A stretch of DNA of 64,000 nucleotides from Pseudevernia furfuracea (GCA_022315425.1 JAIUPT010000032.1:918501-982500), one strand, 5' to 3'. Numbered from the stretch's first letter, positions 11,707-24,361 are shown. Notes: generated from the sequence alone by a model not told the origin. A program made the numbers and translations.

Positions 11707-13465
11707 TCAGTCTCTCTTCTTCCGCCCGCCCCCTTTCCTTCCTAAACTTCCCCAATTCACTGTAAGCAATTTGAGACACACCCACAGAAACCCAAGAACC
11801 ATTATCGTCACTGTCCCGGATCGTACCCAATTCATCTTCGAGCCTTCCAGATCTAGCACAGGCACTTGGAATTCTTCCAAGAGAGACTCACCGCCGCTCG
11901 CAGGGTGCAAATGATAGAACATTGCCCTTGGCCCGAATAGTCCATCGTAGCCGAGGTTTACACGATCGAACGGATTAGTGTTCATTTTCGTGCCTTCGTC
12001 TGAGGGGCACGCCCAGAAGACGATAGGCCAGGCTACTGATATAGAAGCATCTCCCTCTTGACTGGGTGGAAGATAGCGAAGGTGAAGTGGGACGTCTGCG
12101 TGCCACGAACTTCCCGAGCCATTGACTACCCCAGTAGAATGAGGACCGGAAGTAGATGACGGGGGTGCAAGTTCAAGAAGAAGAGCGGAGCCCCATTTGG
12201 AGACCGCCCAGATTGGAGCTTCAAGATCGGTCTCTCCGGCCAGGAAGCGGATAGAGTGGAGATTCTTAGAAGTCAGAAGATTGGGAGACGATAGCTGGTA
12301 CTTGTCTAGGAACAGTGAAGACGGCAATGTGAGGTAGGTATGAAGAGCGCAGCCATCTGCTGGAGGGGCTGTGGAGGAAGGTAATGTCAAGCGAAGGGTG
12401 GGATGGAGACCAACCGGTTCCAGGAAAGCCATCGAATATTCCATACCGGAAGTTGAAGGGACAACATGGTGACGGGAAGGGAATGAAAAGAGGGTTGGGT
12501 CTGCAAAAGTCAGCAGAGACTGGCAAAATTATATCAATTACATACTGGGTTTGCTGTCTTCTCCAACCACTGCTAAAAAGCCCCCCAATGAAAGCTCTTC
12601 CGGCTGAGTAGGCTTCTCATTTGCCAGCACGCCAACTTCAACTTTGAGAGAAGCTTGGCTGTTGTCGATCCGCTCATCCCAGCTTTCTGTTAGCGGAGGT
12701 GCATGCCAGAAGGCACTAAGGACGAGGGACTGTGAAATGGTATCGTAGTCGATATCTAGATAGTCTGCAGACTTTAGAGAAGCTGTTCGAAATCTACAGG
12801 ATTCGTCTACTTCGGGACATATCTTTTGGCGCAGATAAGTGGCGAGGTCGGTCAAAGAGGGCAGGGTTTGGTAGTACTGGAATGTTGCAGAAGAAGCAAA
12901 TCTTTCAGATGTGACGGGAAGGCGGATGAAAGTGTCCTGAATGTTTTGTTATTCGTGTCCGAATCTTTCTTCGTATGGGCAGTGGAGAAATACCTCGGGC
13001 GTCTTGCAGTTTACACTGGCTCCAAGTGTCTTTGAGAGCAGTGGACAAAGGAGGTCACTTTAAGTCGTTCAGTACGCTGGCTGAGGAGGATTCCGCTTGT
13101 GAAAAGAGTGCTAACATACGCAGATTGATCTCTCAGGGGAGTGAAGAAGACATGGAGTCCGGGGGAAGCTGTGGAGACGAAGGGCGCTACGGGGATGTAG
13201 GAATTGGGAGAGATCCATCGTATGTGTAACTCATGACATTGCTTTAGGGCTCGCCATAGCTATAAAGATCAACAATGATCGATGGTGTAGCTTTCTGAGC
13301 CTTTGAGCTTGATACCTCTTGAGGAAGCTCATACAAGTCGAGAGTCAATTTGTCTTCTCGAGCAGCTTTCAAGGCTTTGACGCGTAGAGTATCATTCTGA
13401 AGTTGAAGTTGCTTTGGATCGAAAGCATCATTTGGATGGTGAAGGAAGGTGACTCGCTCTCTCAT
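11707..13465 (-). CDS. PBN1: Pbn1/PIG-X, GPI mannosyltransferase I subunit
   Basis: Five exons (13465-13316, 13229-13120, 13057-12994, 12936-12546, 12500-11707) give 502 residues. The N-terminus MRERVTFLHHPNDAF is followed by the family blocks ELHIRWISP, PGLHVFFTPLR, DLLCPLLSKT and FIRLPVTSERFASSATFQYY. The luminal domain is ER-type, and a single C-terminal hydrophobic anchor (VTIMVLGFLWVCLKLL) precedes a KKRD-ended basic tail resembling an ER-retrieval signal. Pbn1/PIG-X stabilises the Gpi14/PIG-M enzyme that adds the first mannose to GPI precursors. The middle exons are small (110 and 64 nt) and in different frames. Divergent from the SARAF-like gene. Confidence 0.92.
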
Positions 13466-13794
13466 CGCACAAGCGTCTGTTGTCGCCCAGTGAACCTGGC
13501 CGTCAAGTGTTGGACAGGTCGAGGGGACGGAGGGGACCTCTACTTTTTTAGAGTAGAGTATGTACTCTAAACCCTTGAGATCGACTGCTTACTAGAGTAA
13601 TTTATAGTAGTTTAGGGTTAGGGTTGGAGCCAGCCCAAACCAGAAGAGTATAGACTGTAAGGTACCCTCTCACGCCTCTCTACCTACACATACACCTATG
13701 AAATAGCAGCAAAGAAAAAATTGTTCATAAAAATACGGATCCATTCCATTCCCTTCGACCTACCAGAGACTGCATATTATCTGTCAAATGAACC
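13466..13794. promoter_or_regulatory. Divergent promoter, PBN1 and SARAF-like
   Basis: This 329-bp spacer between outward genes contains a telobox (13612-13625), A/T-rich sequence near 13710-13735 and repeated TAGAGTA words near 13550-13600. Confidence 0.5.
13612..13625 (+). promoter_or_regulatory. Telobox (TTAGGG x2 plus TT)
   Basis: TTAGGGTTAGGGTT lies in the short spacer between PBN1 and the SARAF-like gene. It is a candidate Tbf1/Teb1-type site; binding is inferred. Confidence 0.45.
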
Positions 13795-14775
13795 ATGCAT
13801 TTTCCCATTTACGTCTACCTCCTCATCCTCGCTTTCACCACCACCACCACCACCGCAGCCCGTAAAACCCCAGAAAGCGTCCTCCTCTCCGACGTGAAAG
13901 CCCTCACACTTCGAAAGGACCTCAAGACCTCCAATAACCGCGTTTCAGCCGTTCCCCAGCTGAAATGTATAGGCGGAGCAGCGCAAGGACTGTATGAGAT
14001 CGATGTCATCCGCTGCAAGAACGCCGGATCTTCTTACGGAGATGAAGACGTGCAATGGACATGTACTGCCTCACTTCCTTCAGAATTCAAACTTGGTAGC
14101 ACAGACGTCATATGCGAGGGTTTCTCCTCGTCAGAGGACCCATATGTGCTCAAGGGGAGTTGTGGAGTCGAGTATCGATTAATGCTCACAAAGTCGGGAG
14201 AGGAGAAGTATGGAAGCAAAGGCAAAAACAAGTGGGGTGATTATGACCGCAGATCGAGAGGAGGTGACTGGGCTGCCGTCATCTTCTGGTTCATCTTTAT
14301 TGCGGTCGTTGGTTGGATGATTTTTGCGGCCTTGATCAGAGACAACCCAGGAAGGAGGCCACCAGGAGCAGCTCCCAACCATTGGTTTGGTGGAGGCGGA
14401 GGGGGCGACAATGACGACCCACCGCCACCCTATGAATATCATCCGGCGCCTAAGGCCAAGGCAACTTCATCGAGAGCTCCCAGGTCAGCTCCTGCCCAGG
14501 CGCAGGGAGGTTGGAGACCGGGCTTTTGGTCAGGAGCCTTAGGAGGCGCTGCGGCGGGGTATATGGCGGGCAACAGAAGGCAAACTCAGCAGCCAAGAAA
14601 TCAATCAACATGGAATTTCGATGGGGTGAATGGCCGTGGTAACGGGGAAGGGGGTTCAAGTTTCGCCGGAGCTGGAGCTGGAAGAACAAGATCGAGTGAA
14701 AGTTCAAGTTCGAATTCTGGCTATGGCTCCAGCAGACACGAGAGTTCTGGCTTTGGAGGAACTAGTAGGAGGTGA
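13795..14775 (+). CDS. SARAF-like ER calcium regulator
   Basis: This intronless 326-residue protein has a signal peptide (MHFPIYVYLLILAF, then a Thr run) and a Cys-containing luminal domain of about 130 residues (QLKCIGGAAQGLYEIDVIRC, VQWTCTASLP, KGSCGVEYRL). One transmembrane segment follows (WAAVIFWFIFIAVVGWMIFA, about residues 160-180). The long cytosolic tail is rich in Gly, Pro and Ser (PPPPYEYHP, then Gly/Ser repeats). This is the layout of SARAF/TMEM66, which in animals turns off STIM-driven store-operated calcium entry. Fungi lack classical STIM/Orai, so the fungal role is unknown. The match is by architecture and the Cys-pattern domain. Confidence 0.85.
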   Translation: MHFPIYVYLLILAFTTTTTTAARKTPESVLLSDVKALTLRKDLKTSNNRVSAVPQLKCIGGAAQGLYEIDVIRCKNAGSSYGDEDVQWTCTASLPSEFKLGSTDVICEGFSSSEDPYVLKGSCGVEYRLMLTKSGEEKYGSKGKNKWGDYDRRSRGGDWAAVIFWFIFIAVVGWMIFAALIRDNPGRRPPGAAPNHWFGGGGGGDNDDPPPPYEYHPAPKAKATSSRAPRSAPAQAQGGWRPGFWSGALGGAAAGYMAGNRRQTQQPRNQSTWNFDGVNGRGNGEGGSSFAGAGAGRTRSSESSSSNSGYGSSRHESSGFGGTSRR

Positions 14776-15068
14776 TCAGGTATTGAGCGACTCTCGAATC
14801 ATTGGAAAATGCATTGGTTCCGGAGAAGTCGAGGCTGCTTCTGACTTCAGCTACATGGTGTCTTTTAACGCTGGGCGCATGGGATTTGCTACAGGAATAC
14901 CCAGATTGGTGCAAATGTGTTTCAACCCTCTTCCATTGCTTCCCATTCACGTCTGCCCCTGATAGAAGCCAGGATGTGTGAGGACTAGATCCAGGGCCCG
15001 TGTGCTCTTGAAAAGAGAGCGTATGGTGAAACAGCATTCAACGTCTCACGATTCATCATGCTCTCGGA

Positions 15069-17215
15069 CTAGGTCTCCACTCCTAACGCTTCAGCGACTT
15101 CTCCAAGCACATCCCCTCCACTGGGATTAGTGGCCTGAGCCTGCTTATCCTTCTTTCTGGAAGTGCTTCTCTCACTCTTCTCGCCTTTCTTGCGTTTTTG
15201 GCCCTTTTTCTTCTTAGCCTTCCCACGCCGGTTCTCCTTCGCGGAAGAATCATTTTCCGCTGCTGCCTGCTCCGCAGCAATTTGCTCTTGTCTTTCCCTT
15301 TTCGCCTCATCCATTGCTTGCTTCTCAGCCGCGGTTTCCTCTTGCAACCTAATGCGGTCCTCTTCCAAGTCTCTCTCTAATTCCTCCGGATCATCAAACT
15401 CAGTACCAGCCATCTTCTCGAGTTCCGGCAAATCCACGGCCAACTTTTCGCCTAATAACGTAGCCTTGATCCTGTCGCCGTTGATTTTCTCTTCTTTACA
15501 GAACTTGAGCTTGATCTTATGCCTTGTTCTGCCAGGAAACATCTTGCTGATCATTTCGAAATCGGTCCCGAACATGCGAAGTCCGTCATAAAACCTCTCC
15601 GTTAGCATCTCATTCCACCCACCACTTTTGTCTCGCTTGAGCCAGGTGCCAGAGTTGATCTTTCGAGTCATGTCGGTTTCGTCAACGGCATCCAGCTGCT
15701 CTGCGTTGCGCTCGAGGGCTGCTGCTGCGTGACGATCGATCTCCAGAGAAGTTTCATCTATTTGAATCTGGCCATTTACGATGATGGTGTTGGGCACGTT
15801 GTGAGCTACGTTCTCTTCTTGCTCCCTCTGGTGTGCCAGCCGCTCCTGTCGTATTTCAGTAGATTCGAGAGGAGTAGTCTGGCTTTCAGGCTCAGCTTCA
15901 CCCATAACCTCGTTCAGCTGCCTTTGTTTCTTTCGGATGAACTCGGCCCGTTCCAATTCCTCCAACTCCTTTTCCCTTTCTGATTTTCTACCCGTGCCAC
16001 CATCCCTGCAAAGGTCCATCATTCTGACCTCAGATGGCGTGATCTGTATTGTCTCTGCACCTTCAGGCGTGGGTGCGCGTTTTGCTCGTCGGCCACGCTT
16101 CTTTGGATCTTTAGACGAGCCTTGGAAAGCGTCTTCAACAACCTCAGCAGCAGTTTCTTCAATGCCCTGCCTGGTCTTTCTTTTCGTATATTTTCTTTTC
16201 GCTTTTGCAGGGGCAGCATCCTCTTCAGCTTGGCCGGGTGATTCCTGAGTAGCTTCCGCGAGGGCCCTGCTTGTTGCACTTTCGTCTCTTTGAATGCCTT
16301 TCTCTTTCGCATTCTTCCTGGGTTTCTTTGCTTTTGCCGACGAAGTCCTGGTTGCGTCCGCAACGACTTCAGCTGCAGCATCCGCAATTTGTTTCTTACG
16401 TTTTTCCTGTGCAGAAAGCCTAGGCTTCTTGGCTTTGGCAGGTGGTTTCCAGACAGCTGGCGCTAGGGTATTGTTTAATGGCTCTGTGGCAATTCCATTC
16501 GTTTCTGTGCTTGGTATTGGTATGTTTGCATTAGCAATTGGAGCACATGAATGTTCCGTTCGACTTTCTTCCGGAGACTTCTCGATTCTCTGACGTTTAG
16601 GAGCGGGCACAGGAACATCCACGCCAGTGGTTTGTGCAAGGCCTCCACTAGACAGTCCCGTTGAGAAAGGGACCGGGGCGATATGGGACCCCGTATGCCT
16701 GGGACTATTTTCGCTCAGCGTTGGTGCTGGACCCGAGGGTTCCGGAGCACGACTTTCATGTACTACAGGCTGGCTGGCCGGTGTCAGCTGGCAGGACGGT
16801 TGTAGAGGCGAATAGGGTCGTTTCTGAGGCACTACAGGCGCAGGAGAAGCATGCTTCGGCGCCGGCGTACTTCGTGAAGGTGTTGGGATAGGCGTAGCCT
16901 CATCTCGCCGAGAAGCCTCGGCGAGCACAGCTGTGGCAGGCTGCTGGGTTGATACGGCGGTAGGTAGTGATGTCGAAGGCGTAGACGAGGGTGCGACATG
17001 TTGCTGTATGGATGGAGGCTGAGGAGTTTGGGAATTTAACTGCCTGTCAACACTGGGTCTGGCAGAGGTCTGTGTAGAGGCTGGGGCAGGTGCGCGTCGA
17101 CTAGGCGCTTTAGGAGCAAACTTCTTTCCCGACTTGTCTGTAGCTGCATCAGCAGGATATTGACTCAATCATGGGTCGATGACATACTAATGACTGAACT
17201 TCCCAACGCTGACAT
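15069..17215 (-). CDS. BDP1: TFIIIB subunit Bdp1 (B'')
   Basis: A 28-nt first exon (17215-17188; MSALGSSVI) joins 17137-15069 to give 698 residues beginning with the family motif NKSGKKFAPKAPSRR. Most of the protein is disordered, Pro/Ser/Ala-rich and Lys-rich. The conserved SANT-type region lies around residues 500-570 (GTWLKRDKSGGWNEMLTERF, then GTDFEMISKMFPGRTRHKIK) and is followed by a charged helical stretch and a basic tail. Bdp1 completes TFIIIB with Brf1 and TBP to recruit RNA polymerase III at tRNA and 5S genes and helps open the DNA. The main frame has no ATG and a stop just upstream, so the spliced first exon is required. Divergent from BRE1. Confidence 0.93.
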
Positions 17216-17618
17216 TATGGGCTGGATCAGCAGCAATGGTCGACTCCAAGATTGACAGCATCAAGAGGGAAACATTATACGGTAATAAATGTTAGGTCTT
17301 GCACAACATTGGGCATTGAGCATTGAAGCCTCGGATATAGATCGGCGTCTTTTGAAGTGGGGACGGGTGTGCTAGCCGGTCTTGGATAGCGTCAACTGTA
17401 AATTCAAAGAAGTGAAATTTGAACAGCTCTCCTTTGACACAACATTCAACATACACAAACACCTCTTGCGCCTGACATTATATCACGGCTGCAGACCTTC
17501 TTTGTCTATGTAGTTTCCCCATATACAAAGTTGATCGCTATCGACCTAGAGGTCAGTGGCCCTGATGACCCTCGTTCAAAGCCAAGCCGTCTCTCTTTCA
17601 TCATCCGATCTTGTCAAG
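17216..17618. promoter_or_regulatory. Divergent promoter, BDP1 and BRE1
   Basis: This 403-bp spacer lies between outward genes. An upstream in-frame ATG at 17562 opens a short frame before the BRE1 start, which may be untranslated or an N-terminal extension. No other element is recognised. Confidence 0.4.
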
Positions 17619-19998
17619 ATGGATGAGAGGAAGAGGCCGGCCTCCCATGATCATGATTCTTCCGAACCGCCTCTCAAGCGGCAAGCGACCTCGGTCAATG
17701 GGACCACCAAAGGCCATGTTGACGCTGATATGCCCTGGAAGGATGATCTCGAGGTAAGCCAGCCTTGCAATTCTCGTAATGCGTTTTCCTTATTCTTATT
17801 TGCAACGCTTTGCCCTTGACATATCTTTGCTCATCCACAAGCTTTGTCCCATTGAACCATGCTAACACATTGCTGGCCTGATAGCGATTCCAGAAAGAAG
17901 CCATATGGCGACAGATGCAAGAATACAAACGGGAGCGCAGTAACCTGGAAATTCGGCTAAGTGAAATGACGAAGAACGCAACCTATCACGATGAGCACTT
18001 GATGATAATTGATGCTTGGTTCAGCGAGGTGAGCAAAATCCAACCGAAGTAGCCATCGTCTCGAGTCCGTGTACTCACATGCATCGCAGTTGATCGATGA
18101 AATAAGGCTTCTAGTAGGGGATTTTGAGAATCACAAGACATTCTCGACTTTCCCCTCCGCGCTTTTGGCCGCAGACTCCGCTGCTTTCAACACGCACCTG
18201 AAGTCTCGATCTACAGAAATATCCTCTGCAATCTCACAACTCTTCGCTCGAGCGTCGGCGTCGGCGCCAGAAGTCTCTCAACTTCAAAGTCGTATCGCTG
18301 AACTTCTTACAGCCGAGAAGGGTCATATTATTGAACTCGAGAAAAGCCGTTTGGAAAAAGAGAAATTGGTAGGACGGCTGGAAGATGCATCTCTACGTTA
18401 TATGCTTGCAGAGAAAAAGCTTGACCGATCGAAAAGTGCCACTGTTGCCAAACTTGAGAGACAAGCCATCTCTGGGGGCCGCAGCGACACAGGTAGTGGG
18501 TTGGGAGGCGCACAGGACGCAAGTAACGGGCAGGTAGATTCGAAGCCAGATAATGTGGAAGAATTGGTTGAGGCCGAAGAAGCTCGGAGAGAAGCTATTG
18601 CTGCGTCTGCAAAGCGGAAGGAACAGCTGCAAAATCTTGAAGCCGAGAACGAGAAACTCACTGCTCAAGTGACGACACTCAGCAATCGGTTGACTCACCT
18701 AACAGACGACGACTACAGTAGGACCGACCTTTTCAAACTTTTGAGATCCCAACATGAGGACGTAATCAAGAGGATCAATCATTTAGAAGCTACCAACGTC
18801 CAGCTGCGGGAAGAAGCAGAGAAGCTTCAAGCAGAGCGGACAGCATATCGCGTTCAAATCGAGAAAGAATCAGGCATGGCAATTTCGGAATTGGAAGCCC
18901 AATTAGTTCAAGCCGAAAATGATCTGGCGAGGGTGAGAACTGGCCGAGACGAACTTATTGCGGAGGTCACATTGCGAAAGACTGCACAATCGCAAGAACG
19001 GGGTTCAGTTGATCAGGTTAAGGAGCTGGCAAGTGCGAAGGAAGAGCGGATCAACGCATTGGAGTCCGAAGTTGCAAGACTGAAGCTGCAGACTGAACAA
19101 TTTGCGGACCCTGCTAGCCAGTCGTCAAGTGTTGACGGTCTTTCACCAGAGGTATTGCAAAGCCGTTATTCGAGTTTGGAGAAGCAATACTCCTTATTGA
19201 ACAATGAACTCCAGTCCATGGGAACTGCTTTCAAAAAGGCTTCAACACTTGCGTCGCAGAAAGTTACCAACGCAGCCGCCTTGGAGGAGAAAGTCCAAAG
19301 ACTTAGTGCGGAGAAGTCGAAGGCGGACCAGAAATACTTCGCAGCAATGAAAGCCAAAGAAGCGCGGGAACAGGAGGTCAGGACCTTACGAGCTCAAAAT
19401 TCCAAGAGCTCCGAGATGGTGTCATCACTCAAAGACTCGGAGGCGGCAAACCGCGCTGTACAGGTCAATCTCGAGAAGCAGATCGCGGAGGTCAAAGAGT
19501 CGCTTGCCACGGTTGAAAGCAAGTATCGCGCCTCGCAACAACAGACATCTGAGCGCAATATTTTAGTCGAAGGGTCAAAGGCGCAAATTGAAGAGCTCAA
19601 GAAGAACCTCGAGGCAAAGGACGCTGCTTCCAGTGCCACGTCCAGCGCGCATCGGAAAGCCGAGGTCGAGATGGAAACGCTCAAAGTGCGCTTGGAAGAG
19701 ACGAAGAAGAGCCTGGAATCGTGGAAAAATAAAGGCTTAGGCAATCAAAGTAGCGAGTACGAGATGCTTCGGGTGAGTTGATGAGCTGTATTTCCTGCCT
19801 TCCTACACTGCTGACCTTGACCAGATTATGGCAATCTGCACCGTGTGCCAGAAGAACTTCAAGAACACGGTTATCAAGACCTGCGGGCACGTCTTCTGCA
19901 ATGAATGTGTCGAGGAACGGACTTTGTCTCGATCGAGGAAATGCCCAAATTGCAACAGGGCATTCGGATTGAACGATCACTTGCATATTACGCTGTAA
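17619..19998 (+). CDS. BRE1: Bre1 E3 ligase for histone H2B ubiquitination
   Basis: Exons 17619-17753, 17885-18028, 18090-19772 and 19825-19998 give 711 residues. The N-terminus MDERKRPASHDHD carries a PPLKRQ basic patch. About 550 residues of coiled coil follow, rich in Glu, Lys, Gln and Leu. The last exon encodes a C3HC4 RING: Cys659, Cys662, Cys674, His676, Cys679, Cys682, Cys694 and Cys697 (ICTVC, KTCGHVFCNEC, KCPNCN). Bre1 acts with Rad6 to monoubiquitinate H2B on chromatin, which promotes H3K4 and H3K79 methylation and transcription elongation. All zinc ligands are intact. The RING sits alone on its own exon, in a different frame from the coiled coil. Confidence 0.96.
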
Positions 19999-20923
19999 TC
20001 GGCCTTTGGCTACGGTGGGGATTAGCTCTCTGCGAGTTTGGGGAGCTTGTACTATTGTACTTGTATCTTCCTTTTTTTTTCATCATGGCTAGAGCTGTGG
20101 CTACGAGGGTATGAGGCTCGTGACTAGGAGCCTTTGAACAAGGCCAGTGGCATGGGGTTCATAAAAAAGAGCATAATTCTTTGTACATACCTTATCTTGA
20201 ACTTCAACTTTATTCACAATGTACTTTTCCCGTACGTTGAAAACAAGAAGTCTTTCCTGTTGTACTACTATACTACTAGTATGTACAGTACCAAGACTTC
20301 GAAAGTATGACCCCTTGGCCTTGACGTTATGACAGTTTTCAATCCTCAGCCTTGATTGACGATAGTCTGGCGTCTAGCTCTCCTCGCTACGGTCCTTGTG
20401 CGGCATCACCGTAGTACTCTATTGGTGGAGTAACATATCTCGCGCGTTGCACGTCCAACTACTCCCTTTGATTCCTCCTGTCCCAAGGCTTGTCGAGAAT
20501 CAAAATGTTAAGGTATCAATCAGGCCGAGAGAGAATGCCACTACTCTCTTGCCGCTGCTTTCTTGCTAGAACCTGTAAGGTTCCATCGTTTCGCGGACTG
20601 GGGATACCAGCATGCGCCTTTCCATTCCAGCAGTTCCCTTGGATCGCTCTTGATGGGAAAATTCCCAACCTGCCCAGAACTACAGAGGTCGAGCGCGATC
20701 TAATTAGGCATCGACGTTGAGTGTGACGAAGACTCAAAGTACAATTAACCAATCATGTCTGGACAGGATCAAAAGTGCCTCGTCCTGTAGAGTTGAGCAA
20801 GCAAAGGTTTTCCGATATTTGGTGGGAACAAGCTTGAGTGTACAGAAGCGACGTACACAATGCCGCAAAAACGCCCACTGTGAATGCCACATCACACCAA
20901 ACGTCCAGACACCTCCATTGATC
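19999..20923. other. Convergent spacer, BRE1 and RVS161
   Basis: This 925-bp stretch holds both 3' UTRs. TACTACTATACTACTAG-type low-complexity sequence lies near 20260-20290. No coding frame over 80 codons has a recognisable pattern and no RNA gene is seen. Confidence 0.4.
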
Positions 20924-22104
20924 TCAAACAGTGCCCGCAATACTAAGCTCTCGGATCTCCCCCAATACCTGCTCAACCCGACTGTCCAAGTGCCCCTGTG
21001 CATATTGCTCTCTCGTGTCCGCGTCCAAGAATTGCTGCACTTGCGCCATTCTCGAGTATGCTTCGGCGCAGAACCTCAATTGAATCTTGACCAATGCCTC
21101 GAATGAAGGATCCAAGTAAGGTACGCGCAAGTCTATGAGCTGCGGTAATTCAGAGAAGAGTTGATCGTTCAAGGCTTCGTAAGCTGTTTTGGCAAGGTCG
21201 GATTCCCTCTCAGCGCGGGGCAACTTTGTGGGGTCTTTGTCAGGCTTCTCGACGAGCTTCTTCACCTTGGCACGCGTGGCGTCATAGTCGAGGAGTTTGT
21301 GATTGCGTTTCTTGATGCCTAGGAGGAAAGCATGTCAATTAGGGCTCTGATGGCTATGATATCGATAAGAGGAATCATACATTCGTTGATGTCGGGAAAG
21401 TAGGCACAGAATCGTGTGATAGGTTCTAGGACTGTTTGTCTATGCAACAGTCCCATAAGCAAGTGTTCCCAGCAACGCGCTATGATTATGGGAACGCTAC
21501 CTGAATGGCCCGTCGAGTGCCTTTATTGTCTCCGCGTCTAGATCCTCCACTGCTTGCTTATAGCTCCTGCTGACCCCATCATTGGCACCAGCGTCTCCGT
21601 AGAAAGCATCTATCGTCTCAGCGATTCGCATCTGTGACGCTGTCATGGCTGAACTTTGAAGTCAGCAAGTCTGTCTCCCACAGTCCGGTAGTTCAAGGAT
21701 TTTGCCCACCTCGTAATGAGTCCAAGTATCCCTTCGCTTCCTTTTGTAATCTATTCGCGGCGGACTCCATGGTGCGGTACCGCCTGTTGGAAGATGAAGT
21801 TTTTTTTTTAGCAACGAGGCCCTTTCCATTTTGTAGAATCTCTGCCCCATCTGCCGTATCCGGGACCCGTACCTCTCTTCCACCTCATAGTCCCGGTCAT
21901 TGGTCTTTTCGACATGCCCTGTGTTTATCGATGAGCCTCATAATCCTCGCAGTGCACCTCTGCTCTGATGCGCAGCCTACCCGTCTTCATCATCACCTGG
22001 GTCGTTGCCCGATTGGCAACCTTCTTGAACCCTAGAGATAGATTCAGCCATCCGCAAGGCACCAAAGCAGTGCTTTGAGAAGAGACTGTACCCGCCCACG
22101 ACAT
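20924..22104 (-). CDS. RVS161: Rvs161-type BAR-domain amphiphysin
   Basis: Seven exons (22104-22092, 22031-21981, 21918-21873, 21783-21710, 21648-21501, 21439-21381, 21318-20924) give 261 residues, the usual length of a BAR-only amphiphysin. It starts MSWAGFKKVANRATTQVM. The BAR core contains DYEVEERRYRTME, QKEAKGYLDSLRAMT, KKRNHKLLDYDATRAK and LRVPYLDPSFEALVK. Rvs161 dimerises with Rvs167 and bends membrane at endocytic necks; it also affects actin polarity and cell fusion. The C-terminus has no SH3 domain, which distinguishes it from Rvs167. The first exon codes only MSWA plus one base, and five exons are under 80 nt, so the gene is badly fragmented in raw frames. Confidence 0.94.
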
Positions 22105-22757
22105 TGTAGCTAGCTATGTCCTTTCAAATGATGATAGGTTGTCTCAATTTATGAGAAGGGCACGTCAGGCAGACAAGAATAAATTGGTGGGTGGAAGGTG
22201 GTGTAACTCTAGCAGCTGTCGGATGCAGTGACTTGCTGCCGCGTTATATTTGTCTTGGCGCTATAAATTATTACGAGTACAGTACAGCCTCTATTTCTCA
22301 AGAATTTTATTGAGACCACAAAATATGCCTCTCTACCTTAGCCTGTTTCTGCAGCTTTACCGTTCAGCGCGAGGTTCAAAGGTGACGATGTGGTAAAGTA
22401 AGAACTTGATTGGTGATAAAAATATATCTGCAAGAGAGTACTCTATCACCGTGCAAGCTATAAGACAGACGAATTAGACGTGAACGATGGTAATATGCCG
22501 GCCTCCGTGCTCTTCCAAATACCCTCCTATACCCCACCATTTACTCATAACTTCGTTGTCCAAATATGTCGAAGCGATCGATGGCTATGCAGCGCGAAGA
22601 AGCAGACGAACCGAAAGGCAGTAGTCAATCGTAATAAATGCAAACGCAAGGCTTGACCCACACCTGCAACCGAGGCACATGGACAAATTGATCGTTCATC
22701 ATTCATCATTCAAATTGGGAAGGATGTTAGGGATTATCTGCTCCTTTTCGGCCAAGA
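22105..22757. promoter_or_regulatory. Upstream region of RVS161
   Basis: This 653-bp spacer lies between two minus-strand genes. It should hold the RVS161 promoter and the 3' UTR of the SAT4-type kinase. A TACGAGTA word lies near 22272 and a CATTCATCATTCA repeat near 22698. Confidence 0.4.
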
Positions 22758-24361
22758 TTAAAACCCCTCTAAAGCAGGTTTACAGATCTGGATCTCGCGC
22801 ACCCACTCCGATTTAAGCACTTTCGAGGCTGTGAGGCGACGTGTCGGGCTGGGGTCGGGGTCGAGGATGGAGTAGATGACATTTCGACAACGACGCTGAA
22901 CATGGTATTAGTATAAGGTTTGGATTCCGCAGACTTTAAGTGACTTACCCTATGCAACGTCTCGATGGGCCCATACCCATCGTCCCCTCTCCTCCCCTCG
23001 ACATAACGGTCAAAGAATTCATCCTCGTCCCTCTTCGCAACCCTCCAAAGATGCCTGCCAGTCCTCATGGCCATGTAGATGACGCCTGTAGCCCAAACAT
23101 CAACGGCTCTGGGATCAAATTCCTTGTCTGTGTATTCCTCAGGGGCGATGTAAGGAGCCGAGCCACAGAGTCCAGCAGTCATGTGAGCTTCCTTTTCCCA
23201 AGCCATCCGGAAACACTCGCCATTGCCAAAGTCGGTGATCTTGAGAGAGCCATGAGTGGTCAGAAGCAGGTTTTCCGGCTTCAAATCTCGATGGGCGACG
23301 CCCATTTCGTGTAAGTACTCCACGCCGCACATGAGCTGCTTGAAGTAGCAGTCCGCTTCCTGCACTTCGAGCTTTCCCGCGGCTAGCACCAAGGTGTAGA
23401 GATCACCTCCCGCGCAAAATTCCATGACCTCGCAGTAATCTCCTTTGGAGTCCTGTAGGAGATCGAGCGTGTGTATGACATTTGGATGGCGAAGCGAAGA
23501 CGAGATGCAGAATTCAGATGTGAGGCGCTTTTGGTACTTTTTTGGCGATTCTTGAGGCCTGCGGCGGAACTCCTTGACAGCGTATAATTGCTCAGCCTTG
23601 GAGTCCTTGGGATCGGTCTTGTGTGAGATCCTAACGATACCGAAAGCTCCACGACCAACGATCTCTTGGCATTTGCCATACTTTTGCACCAGTGTCGCAG
23701 TTGCATTTGGCCCTCCCTTCTTGTCAGAAGCGAGTTTCTCACGTTCATTTCGCAGCTGATCTACCCATGTAGACATCAGCGACAACTGTTGATGTTCGTC
23801 TTGGCTATGATCGTCTCGCTTTTTTCCTCCCAGCATGTCGCGGAGCATGTCCGACAATTTCTCTTGTCTCTTGGCGCTCTTGAGCGTATGCTGGTGAGTG
23901 CCGTCTGGATAGGTCTCGAACCTCTTGTGTACCTGGGTGTGATCGGTGTCCTTGGTCTCCCTCTTTACGTTTGTTGTGCTGAGTCTTCGTTCGGACTCTG
24001 CGGCAGATTGTGGCCTTTTGTCTGTGTATGACTGCTGCCTTGAGGGCGGTTTGGGCGTCCACGAGGTCCCCTTGCTGCCGTCGGTATCGGATGCCCCGCT
24101 TTCGCGGCCATTGATTACTTCGGACTGACTAGGGATCTTTGCCTGTGAGAACATGCGACTCAGGCGGTTCGTTATTGTCGGCTTTTTGACAGGGGCGTCG
24201 TGTGTAGGCGCCGGGACTTGGAAGCCATTGGCCAAGACCACTGGCTCTTCGGGTATGGAAGGTTGAGGAAACCCGGGTTTCCCCTCTTGCGAGTGTAGAG
24301 TAGACGTAGACGTGGATGGGGACGGCGTTGGTGGTGGACGATGAGTCAGTGTGCTTGTCAT
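22758..24361 (-). CDS. SAT4: Sat4/Hal4-family Ser/Thr protein kinase
   Basis: Exons 24361-22949 and 22895-22758 give 516 residues. A Pro/Ser/Thr-rich N-terminus of about 220 residues precedes a kinase domain with all key motifs: GRGAFGIVRI (Gly loop), YAVKEF (Lys), HRDLKPENLLL (catalytic Asp), ITDFGNGE (DFG) and IAPEEY (APE). The insert KEFDPRAVDVWATGVIYMAM and the C-terminus WVREIQICKPALEGF match the fungal Hal4/Sat4 group. Those kinases keep plasma-membrane potassium transporters (Trk) and nutrient permeases active and govern salt tolerance. Reading through without the 53-bp intron would give a false C-terminus. The frame continues upstream of 24361 only through non-ATG codons. Confidence 0.92.
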